This document shows, in pieces, positions 56,295-64,000 of a stretch of DNA of 64,000 bases. The stretch's first letter is position 1; each line of letters opens with the position of its first letter. Origin of the DNA: Brachycybe producta (taxonomy: Eukaryota > Arthropoda > Diplopoda > Playtdesmida > Andrognathidae). The notes below the pieces were generated by a model, which did not search any database, was not told the origin of the DNA, and saw only the letters and a program-made list of their open reading frames with translations. The stretch covers positions 8,988,961 through 9,052,960 of the forward strand of contig JAUPFP010000006.1 of assembly GCA_036925085.1 (NCBI GenBank), written 5' to 3'. Both the position numbers and the translations under genes were made by a program.

Positions 56295-56330
56295 ATGGCG
56301 ACTGATGAAGCACAATGTCTTGAGGTGAGT
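56295..56330 (+). pseudogene. start-codon fragment followed by a splice-donor-like GTGAGT
   Basis: AAAGC-ATGG encodes MATDEAQCLE in a good initiation context, followed at once by GTGAGT, the standard 5' splice-site sequence. Inside a palindromic element this looks like the first coding exon of the autonomous parent's gene, left in a non-autonomous derivative. Ten residues are too few to name the protein. Confidence 0.3.
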
Positions 56331-56389
56331 GAATCAACCATCACAGACTGCTCTTATTGGCTGCCAGTAGCAAGCAATACTTCAGTATT

Positions 56390-56843
56390 AAGGTACATTC
56401 CCACTCACCAGTTAAAGCTACGTTATTGCTACTTTACGACCCAATGACGTCACAAAGTACGACCTACTGACAACTTTTATGAGAGTTGTAAAGTTCAGTA
56501 GGGGAATGGTACATGTTGGTTATTTCAGTAGAAAAGTAACAAAGCAGTAGTAAAACAGCCAATAATAATAAACACATTCCCTCCCTATATTCTATTTCCT
56601 CAAGAGGGCCAATTACAGAAGTGACCACATTTTTTCTGTAAGAGTTTTATGGCAAAAGGAAATGATAAAACCCATACAAGAGGTGTGGCTTACTATTATG
56701 ACATCACATCCTCTTATCTGCACCTGATTGGCTAGCAGCAAGAATAAGAGCAGTGTAGCAGTGGAATGGGAACACCTGCACAGCAACAACAAGTGCAGCA
56801 GCAGTGCAGTATCTGTTGTAGCTTTGCAATGGGAATGTAGCTT
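56390..56843. mobile_element. family L palindromic element (inner), TTAA-flanked
   Basis: TTAAGGTACATTCCCACTCA on the left and GGGAATGTAGCTTAA on the right, with TTAA at both junctions. It lies within the outer copy, whose sequence continues on either side. GACCCAATGACGTCACAAAG near 56440 is a TGACGTCA word. Confidence 0.75.
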
Positions 56844-56956
56844 AATAATCTAACAGTGCAGTGAGAACCTCTGGACAGCAACAATCATGTACAGCAGCAG
56901 TACAGTATCTGTAACAACTTTCAGTGGGAATGTACCTTTATGACATCAGTGCATTA

Positions 56957-57018
56957 GTGCAGTTTTATCTGTTTTGACCCTTGATGCAAGCCAAGAGTCA
57001 AAACAGATAAAACTGCAC
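56957..57018. repeat. perfect 22-bp stem hairpin
   Basis: GTGCAGTTTTATCTGTTTTG-AC and its exact complement are separated by 18 nt. It borders the CAACTGCAC minisatellite. Confidence 0.9.
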
Positions 57019-57198
57019 CGCAACTGCACAGCAACTGCACAGCAACTGCACCACAACTGCACCACAACTGCACCGCAACTGCAACACAACTGCACTGCAA
57101 CTGCAACACAACTGCAACACAACTGCACCACAACTGAAACTGCAATGGCACCACAGCTGCAACTGCAACAGCACTGCAATGACACTGCAACTGCCCTG
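57015..57198. repeat. CAACTGCAC-based degenerate minisatellite
   Basis: Units of about 9-12 bp (CAACTGCACAG, CAACTGCACCA, CAACTGCAACA). The open frames on both strands (Gln/Thr/Asn/Ala-rich forward, Cys/Val/Ala/Gln-rich reverse) come from the repeat. Confidence 0.9.
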
Positions 57199-57229
57199 CA
57201 ATAGAAATATGGTGAGAGAGGTGAGTCAA

Positions 57230-58029
57230 GAGCCAAGCTGTGACGCAAGCTGCGAGCTAAGATAAAAGATATAATCTTATGTATATGTTGATTAATCAGC
57301 ACAGTGTTACTTCGGGCAGCGCTTTATGCAGCTACATGAAATTCATGAAACTTGCAACTTGCATCACAGCTTGACTCTCGACTCTCGGCCACCATACTTC
57401 TTACCTTAAGGAGAGGGTTCAATTGGAACCAGAAGTTTATTAAAGATTCAAAAAGGGCAAAGATCCAAGAATTCTTAAAATTCGAAAAAAAAAATCAACT
57501 TTGCTTTTTAGTTTGTTTTTTTCAAAAACGGTACAAAAAAACCTAAATGAATCAGGAGGATTCAACTTGGTCTGAAAATTCCATCAAACCCCATTAACTT
57601 ACAAAAAATGAAAAGAAAAAAAATCTACACACTTGAACCCTCTTGAACAGGGTTCCAAATATAGAGAAGAAGAAAAAACTCTTGTTTTATTGAGTAACTT
57701 TAAAATGGAGTTGTTCTATGTTAGAACCTTTCTCAGAGTTGGATTCAAGTTGACAAATGTACTTCTTGAATTTAAGGCATAAGAGACATTGAATAATATA
57801 CATATACATATATATAAAAGTATAGAGTTATCATATTTTTATGGTTCAAACTCATCATAAAAACCTTAAAAAGAATTTTATTTTAACAGCAACCAAAATA
57901 AAATCGATTGCAATATAAAAAAATTTTTGTGCGTGAAATTTCCTAGAAAACCTCAGGCGGAAACCTTAGCTAAAAATATATACTAAACTTAAAAATGCAG
58001 GCTTGGTTTAGTTTTTAATAGCCTCATCT
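57230..58029. other. no supported gene
   Basis: AT-rich. Confidence 0.4.
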
Positions 58030-58033
58030 TTAA

Positions 58034-58640
58034 GCCCCTATTACACTAGCAACTTTTGATGCAATTCAACTAGCAATGCAACCTGTGATGTGACTTGCAA
58101 CTAGAACTTCGTAATAAACTTCTATATCACACTATACAACCTAGTTGCCAATCAAGTTTTCAAAACTTCATTATGTCAAGGGGCAGACATTCGTTTGAAT
58201 CTCGTACGGTGTCGGCAGCCATTTTACTTTTAATCCGCGTTTTACTGAGTTTTAAAATTTCAATTCTATTCTTGATATCCAGTTAAAATGCAGCTAAAAA
58301 GTAAAATGACTTTCCATCGACACGAGATCTGCTGTGAATCTTAGTGAAAATCGTACATGATTTTCTTCAATGTCTGCCCCTTGGTTTGTGTGTCCATATT
58401 GTGATCAACTAACAGGAAGTTTATAAACCGGAAATCATGAAACCTGGAATTCGTTCAATGTTACATATGTCCTTTCCGGCAAACGGCCTGATTGGTTGTT
58501 TGTCAGAAAGTTTACTTGAAAAGTCTCTCAGAAGGTGAACCTACCTGTTCAACTCAATGAGACTGGTTTTGACACTAAACATATAATACATGTCACATTG
58601 CACATTTGATTCCATTAAAAGTTGCTAGTGTAATAGCGGA
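58034..58640. mobile_element. TTAA-type palindromic element, copy 3
   Basis: TTAA (58030-58033) then GCCCCTATTACACTAGCAAC; right end GTTGCTAGTGTAATAGCGGA then TTTA. The interior matches the 38.5-kb copy in reverse, including CTTTTAATCCGCGTTTTACT and AAATCGTACATGATTTTCTT. It includes a 63-codon frame (58095-58286) beginning MQLELRNKLLYHTIQPSCQS that is related to the frame in copy 2 (38905-39099, minus). Confidence 0.85.
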
Positions 58641-58969
58641 TTTAGGCCCTTGATAACTCTTACCAAAAGATAAAGAAAAAGACGCCAATAAATATAATTT
58701 CTATTCTCTGTGGTTTTTTCTTCTTCTGCTTTTTCTCTTTTCCAAAATATTAAATTCAAAATTGACCATTAACTTTTCAACAAATTGTTTAAAAAAAAAG
58801 AAGAAAAAAAAATCATGTTTACTTAAGAGACTGACAAAATTGCTAAACAAAATAACCACTAAATAACCAAAAACCACTCAAAATAAAATAAAAAAGCAAT
58901 ACTGTAAAGCCTGGATCACACATATGAAGAAAAAAACAATCAGAAAATAGACATAACTAGATAATATCA

Positions 58970-59034
58970 AAATTCTCATTTTTCTATAGAGTTATATCAA
59001 TATGGAATGCTCTCCCAGAAAAAGTACTTCTTTC
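58970..59034 (+). pseudogene. older LINE ORF2 tail interrupted by a D MITE
   Basis: The frame VISIWNALPEKVLLS resembles the RLWNSLP/RQWNSLPEEV tail of the other LINEs here. A possible continuation after the D element is LKEVDLSIYLQI (about 59985-60035). Confidence 0.4.
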
Positions 59035-59115
59035 ACATGCAATTAGAAATCGGGACATACAGAAGTTGGCTCCGTCCTTTTTATGACGATCGGCAACTTC
59101 TAATTGGTTGGTTAT

Positions 59116-59827
59116 AATAATAATAATAATAATAATTCTTTTATTGTGCCACTTAAAGGTTGCATTTACAACATCTAACAAAAGTGCAAAGTCAAAAAGT
59201 AAAATAAAAATAAAAAGGAGCATACAAGTGAGTTTATAATAATAAAAAAAAGATATATCTCACACTATTAAATGTTTTGTCACGCACCAACTAAAAATAT
59301 TCATATTATACAAATGAACCCGAAAAGTCTTACAAGAAGATGACATAACAACATATTCAGGAAGATTATTCCATATAGGAATACATCTATTCAAAAAGTT
59401 ATGACGTCTGCGATTAGATTTCTGAGAAAGTAATGTGAATCTTTTTGAATGACCCCTGGTAACAGTATCAAGTGGAATTAAGTTATTTAAGAAACCCGAA
59501 GTGCAATGAACTTGACCAGTAACTAACCTGTAAAAAAGAACTAAATCAGCCACTAGACGTCTTTCTCTAAGTGTTTTCAGATCTAATAACCGAAGACGTT
59601 GTTCATATGTCAATGTATTACATTCCACAATACTTTTAGAGAATTTACGTTGAACACTCTCAATTAAATCAGAATCCCCCTTATTAATAGGAGACCAAAC
59701 TGGTGAGGCGTATTCTAAAATTGGCCGGACATATACCTTAAATGCATACGTTTTAACACCCACAGGTCTATATACAAAAATCTTATTCAATAGCCACTAC
59801 CTCCGAGCAGCCTTACTGGTAATCTCC
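59116..59827 (-). mobile_element. 5'-truncated LINE inserted in the D MITE
   Basis: Minus-strand 3' end of a non-LTR retrotransposon with a trailing (ATT)n tail at 59116-59137. TTAT flanks the insert on both sides (59112-59115, 59828-59831) as a 4-bp target duplication. It contains the ORF2 C-terminal region below and little else. Confidence 0.92.
59260..59790 (-). pseudogene. LINE ORF2 C-terminal region
   Basis: 176 residues, open throughout. VYVRPILEYASPVWSP, IESVQRKFSKSI, YEQRLRLLDLKTLRERRLVA and IPIWNNLPEYVV are the thumb and C-terminal motifs of CR1/jockey-like ORF2. The catalytic core (FxDD) lies upstream and was lost by 5' truncation. The frame is undamaged, so the insertion is likely young. 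The Met start is incidental. Confidence 0.9.
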
Positions 59828-60103
59828 TTATGTAGTCTGATGTCACATGCTCCGCCCTTTTCAACGTCGAATCACACAACAAACCAATTAGAAGTTGCTG
59901 GTCGTCATAAAAAGGACGGAGCCAACTTCTTAAGGTCCCAATTTCTAATTGAATGCATTCTTTCCTCATCCCCAGATATATTCTCCTTGAGGTTGAAAGA
60001 GGTTGATCTTTCAATATACTTGCAGATTTCAGCAATTAGGGTTAGTTAATTAATACGTAATAGTTTGTTTATTTATTTACATTTTCTTTGCTGTTATATT
60101 GTA

Positions 60104-60300
60104 CTAGTGGGGTAACCCGTCATGTATGACGGAACATTCTAGTTTAACTATTTTATTCAAATACTGAATGAAGGTCACTCAATGAAGGACGTTTCCTTCT
60201 TCCCACTCCCCCACTGCCCTCACATATGTTTGCTTATAGGTTTTTGTCCTTGTTTGTACAGCGTTACACATCGCCAGACAGACTTGGCTTAATATATATA
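60104..60300 (-). mobile_element. short Helitron-like element H8
   Basis: CTAG (60104-60107), TGGGGTAACCCGTCATGTAT and GACGG stem-loop at the minus-strand 3' end; 5' end TATATATTAAGCCAAGTCTG. Same short type as H3. Confidence 0.65.
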
Positions 60301-60302
60301 TA

Positions 60303-60703
60303 CTAGTGGGGTAACCCGTCATAAATCACAGGAGCAAAATTCACAGGCAATTGTGCACATGTGCGTCGTTTGTTCATTGTTTACTCCTTTCATTTCAATT
60401 TCAGTCACCCCTCCCTCTTTTTTCCTCCCTCCACGTTTCTCTCTCCCCCTCTACACTTTCGAACCTTTTCCCCTTCCACGTTTCTCTCTCTCTCCCCCTC
60501 TACACTTTCCAACCTTTTCCCCTCTCCAATTTAATATCATGAGGTTCTTGGATGGCTAGTGTGCAACATATAGTTGACCTTGAGAAAAAAAAGCCGTTCA
60601 TTTATTCAAATTTATATAAATTCTGACGCGCTTCAATGGTTGTACAGTGTTACTTCAGAGACAGATAGACCCACAGACCTGGGATATTATATATATAATA
60701 TAT
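60303..60703 (-). mobile_element. Helitron-like element H9
   Basis: Follows H8 head-to-tail across TATATATA. CTAG at 60303-60306, stem partly decayed (CGTCATAAATCACAGG), then the usual body with a duplicated CCACGTTTCTCTCTC/CTACACTTTC block and CCCAGGTCTGTGGG at the 5' end. Confidence 0.65.
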
Positions 60704-60711
60704 CCTATCTT

Positions 60712-60771
60712 AGAAAAGAACAATTAATATAATTGACCACTACTGGTCAATTATATTAATTGTTCTTTTCT
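60712..60771. repeat. perfect 28-bp inverted repeat with 4-nt loop
   Basis: AGAAAAGAACAATTAATATA-ATTGACCA pairs without mismatch with its complement around CTAC. Perfect pairing indicates recent origin or selection on structure. It is next to the H9 5' end. Confidence 0.92.
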
Positions 60772-61384
60772 AGGATGAAAATTAATTTAATTTACAACAC
60801 CACTTCTTAGTTTTTAAAACATTTTTAAAGTTAAATTATTGTTTCTGAGTTTAAGAAACATTTTCAATTTTGAGTGTCTTTATTTAAAACTAAAAAGAAA
60901 TCGTTTGGGTCAATGTCCAGCCAAGAACAAGTAACAACTAAAATAACTAAATATAGTTAGTTTTTTTTTAAAAAAAAAAAGATGGCCGTCGAAAATAAAA
61001 AACACCCTTCTCCAACTTCCCATCCATTCTCTCTTGTCTTCCCTAATAGAACAAGTTGAACGACTTCTTTCAGGAAAGGAAATTAGAAGTTTTGCCCAAA
61101 ATGAATATGATATTAGAGCCACTGCCTTATCCCCCCCTCCTCCTTCAACAAAATAATGTGAACCAATGACGTCAACATCATTTTAAAAATGGCCGTCTCC
61201 AACAGCTGTTTGACGTCAGAAGCAACAAATGAAATTGAATAGCGGTTTTGTTCTATTGAGGCCATTGAATTGTGTTTTTATGAAGAAAGTATTTATATAA
61301 GTTACTCAATGTGTTCATCAGTAAATTTGTTAACCCAAATTGCAAATTGGACTTAAAAAACTACCAAAGATGTGTTATTTGAAC
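60772..61384. other. no supported gene
   Basis: AT-rich with A/T runs; unique-looking. Confidence 0.35.
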
Positions 61385-61975
61385 AGGTGATTTTCAAACT
61401 CTGATTAATTAATGTATGCATTTCGAAAGGGGACAACATACAAAGGAGAAATTGAAAGTGTTAGAAACTAGAAGGGTAGCTGTGACCACAAGGTTATTTT
61501 CAAAAATTGAAAAAAATATATAATCAGCTTAAAAGTTGGATTATTTTCAAATACAAAGCTTATTTAAAAAAAATTAACAGCAAGACACATTGAGAGTTAG
61601 CCTTCTAGTTTCTAAAACACGTTCCGATGCAAAATGAAGTAGAAACTTGAATGTGTTTTAGAAACTAGAAGGGTTAGCATAATCACTTAAGAATATTTTC
61701 ATGTTTCATATTTCAAAATAAGCTTTTCTTAAAGGTAAATTTGAAAATAACCCAAACTTAAAAGCTGTCGATATTTTTTTTAAATTTTTGTTTATAAAAA
61801 GTTTTATTTTTTTTAATGTTTTAGAAACTAGAAGGGTGGCTGAATCACTTAAAGATGAAAATAAAATATGATGAAATTACTATTAAGAGATTCAGCTACC
61901 CTTCTAGTTTCTTTTAATTTTTTGCACTGAAAGACAGTATTAATCAAGAGTTTGAAAATCAGCTGTTCATAAAAA
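61385..61975. repeat. two or three family A copies in succession
   Basis: TTAGAAACTAGAAGGGTAGC (61460) with right arm AGCCTTCTAGTTTCTAAAAC (61600); a second left arm TTTTAGAAACTAGAAGGGTT (61655); a third TTTTAGAAACTAGAAGGGTG (61821) paired with AGCTACCCTTCTAGTTTCTT (61898). Overlapping arms suggest insertion of one copy into another. Confidence 0.7.
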
Positions 61976-61979
61976 AAAC

Positions 61980-62385
61980 TAGAGGTGAGACGAATCCTAA
62001 ATTTTCTCGAATTCGAATCCGAATCCTAAAAGGTTCTCGGAATCATTCATATAAGAATCTTCAATTATTCATTAAGAAAATACAAATAAATGAAATTATA
62101 TTAAATTGTACAATTATTAATAATAAATAATGTGGCGGCACTCAGGGTCGCCACAAGATGATATTGACGATCCGGGTTGCAACAATCACCGGTTTTTTTT
62201 GTTAGTGAACGCTTCTATTGGACGTCAATGGAGTTAAAACTAATTTTACCAAAGTTTTTAACAGGATGTTTTTTTAGGAAGTTAGGATTCGAAAGACGAA
62301 AAAAAGCGGCGAAGATTCGATTTTCGAATCTCGACTATTTTTAAAGATTCGCGGGATTCGAAGATTCGAATGGCCCCCATCCCTA
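61980..62385. mobile_element. hAT-like element with TAGRGRTG ends
   Basis: TAGAGGTGAGACGAATCC and the right end GGCCCCCATCCCTA are imperfectly inverted, with repeated GATTCGAA/TTCGAATC words beside both ends. A/T-rich flanks hide the duplication. No transposase. Confidence 0.5.
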
Positions 62386-62567
62386 ATAAAAAAACACCTT
62401 AAAATCCACCCAACTACAGTAATTAAAATTAACAGTAACAGTTGAATAAAAAAAAAACTAGAAATTAAAAAGAAACTAGAAAAAATTGCCCATTGGAACT
62501 CTCAAGTGAAAAAATATCTCAATTGAGGCTTTCTCCTCCCCCCCCTCGAGTTTACTGTCTTCAAAAG

Positions 62568-62773
62568 ACTGCCATTTAGAAATCGGGACAAACATAAGTT
62601 GGCTCCGCCCTTTTTATGACAACCGGCAACTTCTAATTGGCTGGTTATGTAGTCTGACGTCACATGCTCCGCCCTTTTCAACGTTGAACCACACAACAAA
62701 CCAATTAGAAGTTGCCGGTCGTCATAAAAAGGGCGGAGCCAACTTGTGTTCGTCCCGATTTCTAAATGCCTTT
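62568..62773. mobile_element. family D MITE copy 8, perfect 9-bp TSD
   Basis: GACTGCCATTTAGAAATCGGG-type left end (decayed first bases) to AAATGCCTTT, flanked by identical CTTCAAAAG (62559-62567, 62774-62782). Centre GTCTGACGTCACATGC; both arms keep the GC-box and CCAAT words. Confidence 0.92.
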
Positions 62774-63034
62774 CTTCAAAAGTGTTTTTTATTATGTCAA
62801 TACGCGGCCAAATAAAAAATGAATCCAATAACGTGTTTAATGACTTTCTCTACTTATTAAAAACTAATTAATAGCACGAAAAACTAATTTTCTTCGACGG
62901 CCTCTCAAACATGTGATTGATGTGTGTTAATTAGAAACTTAAGATTTTTCTATTAAATATCTGAGAATTATGAAAAATGGGTAAATAAAGTTAATCAGTA
63001 AATAAGAAGATGATGATGATGATGATATCTAAAG

Positions 63035-63270
63035 CAACCAGAAAAAAATGCGTTTTTCACTCAAAGAACCTGTTCAGAGGCTACATAAAAGCCAAAACTA
63101 TAGTATCTACGAGTACAAACCTATTCTTGCTCACACTAAATTAATAGCCTCTAACCCCAAGTTCTTTGAGTGAAAAACAAATTTCTTTCAGTCTGATCAA
63201 GAATACTTTTATTTTAGATACTAGTTTGACTTCTAGCCTCTAACCAGGTTCTTCTGATGAGTGAAAAACT
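63035..63270. repeat. palindromic repeat related to family G core
   Basis: TTTTTCACTCAAAGAACCTG, CAGAGGCTAC and TAATAGCCTCTAACC, TTCTTTGAGTGAAAAAC, followed by TAGCCTCTAACCAGGTTCTT. Decayed relatives at 54785-54890 and 11160-11200. Confidence 0.5.
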
Positions 63271-63962
63271 GCATTTCTCTTATTTGCCTTAATAATGATG
63301 AAGGACACAGCCTTCAGAGTTAAAGATGGCAAAGAATTTTTTTTGGCTAAGAATATGAATGTCTTAAAGAAGAAGAAGAAGAGAAAGAAACAACCCTCCG
63401 AATTTCCCAAAATAAAAAGGCCCTCCTCTAGGCTCTCTCTCTCTCTCCCTAACTATCTTAAGTCTTTACCAAGTATGTCTCTCTTCTTGACCCTATCTTA
63501 AACTATCATTTTTAAACATAGCCTCCTCCCCCTTCCTCACCATCAACGCCTGTTTTTCATCATTGGAGACAATTTTTTTCTGTCTACTGAGAGAGTTATT
63601 TCGAAAGTGGAAAGGGGGAGGGGGAGGAGGAAAGTTGTTGAGACACTACTTATCTTTAAAAATAAACGTTTTGTTTTAAATTTGAAAAAGACCTGTGGCA
63701 CAAGTACAAGAGTTCAATTGCAGCATGCGAAATGCATTGTCAAAACCTTTGCAATGTGTTCTGGGTGCCGCTGAAATAGTAATCCCTTGTCCGAAAATTA
63801 GCTCCATAAATAATATAATTAATTAGTTGTTTGATAATAATTAAATTTAAAATTTTTGTTTGCACCAATTAAATAAAAAACAGTACTAGTACTTAAATTA
63901 TATAGTGTAAAATAAAATTAAACAAATGTTCTTTTTTTTTTAAAAAAAGCCTAAATTTAAAA
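63271..63962. other. no supported gene
   Basis: AT-rich with GAAGAAGAAG and (CT)n runs and a G-rich stretch near 63613. A 68-codon frame at 63295-63501 is Lys/Ser-rich, resembles no family I know and is not called. Confidence 0.35.
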
Positions 63963-64000
63963 AAAACAAGGGATTCAAGGAACCCTATAGACCTCCATTG
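63963..64000. mobile_element. start of second copy of the 50.8-kb insertion (cut by window edge)
   Basis: AAACAAGGGATTCAAGGAAC through CCTCCATTG matches 50824-50861 with one substitution. The element continues beyond the window. Confidence 0.65.

Larger units (their letters stand above)
56011..56938. mobile_element. family L palindromic element (outer), with a second copy nested inside
   Basis: Outer ends TAACGTACATTCCCACTCAC and TCAGTGGGAATGTACCTTTA. Repeated CAGTA/TACTG and GCAGCAG words, CCAATCACAG near 56181. It was interrupted at TTAA by a related element (56390-56843). Confidence 0.7.
59035..59955. mobile_element. family D MITE copy 7, split by a LINE
   Basis: The left part (59035-59115: ACATGCAATTAGAAATCGGG, GGCAACTTCTAATTGG) and right part (59828-59955: TTATGTAGTCTGATGTCACA, TGCTCCGCCC, GGACGGAGCCAACTTCT) join exactly when the insert 59116-59827 is removed. 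Outer flanks ACTTCTTTC and ATTCTTTCC share seven bases. Confidence 0.88.

Noticed and set aside
56946..57302. Cys/Val/Ala/Gln-rich ORFs up to 118 codons
   Set aside because: They are translations of the CAACTGCAC minisatellite.
62502..62828. 108-codon minus-strand ORF, with similar frames at 19418-19663, 40044-40319 and 59787-60035
   Set aside because: They all translate the arms of family D MITEs; the similarity reflects the shared repeat, and frames differ between copies.

Overview
This 64-kb window looks like repeat-dominated, non-genic DNA from an animal, probably an invertebrate. The evidence is an AT-rich background, long (TA)n, (TC)n and poly(C)/poly(G) tracts, decayed CR1/L2/jockey-like non-LTR retrotransposons, and short elements of Tc1/mariner, hAT, Helitron and MULE-like type. 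There are no operons or dense coding. I could not recognise a host protein-coding gene, tRNA or rRNA, and the species cannot be named from the sequence. Nearly every long ORF lies in simple repeats, tandem repeats or the arms of mobile elements.

Layout. 0-2 kb: degenerate repeats and an LTR-like segment. 2.8-7.3 kb: two copies of a TA-flanked foldback element (one with an expanded 20-bp minisatellite), a TTAA-flanked palindromic element and a foldback mariner relic. 7.9-12 kb: a palindromic repeat (family A) split by an LTR-like element that itself holds a tandem-repeat foldback element, then a hAT MITE and a mariner-like remnant. 12.6-24.9 kb: Helitron-like elements, TACCT-ended MITEs (family B), two more copies of the LTR-like family, two MULE-like MITEs (family D) and a hAT MITE with an exact 8-bp duplication. 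25-33 kb: simple repeats, family A copies, two palindromic elements and LINE 3' ends. 33.5-37.3 kb: a cluster of four Helitron-like elements, a relatively GC-rich stretch of unknown nature and another hAT MITE. 38-48 kb: TTAA elements, a LINE 3' end with two clean D insertions, an LTR-like insertion in a palindrome, a hAT relic with a BED-finger-like fragment, a mariner MITE and a TTAA palindrome. 49-57 kb: the best-preserved LINE (RT motifs visible, split by an insertion), an inverted LINE fragment and several palindromic elements. 57-64 kb: a TTAA element, a three-level nested insertion (LINE into D MITE into older LINE), two Helitron-like elements, a perfect 28-bp hairpin, family A copies, another D MITE, and at the window edge the start of the element that interrupts the 50-kb LINE.

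The elements do not form a pathway. What can be read is a record of insertions: several target-site duplications are exact (9 bp for D, 8 bp for hAT, TA for mariner-like), and nested order can be resolved at several places. I found no novel cellular system. The most distinctive items are the D family with 9-bp duplications and promoter-like motifs, the Helitron-like cluster, the inverted-duplication mariner, and a 267-bp insertion in the LINE that carries a long alternating purine-pyrimidine tract.
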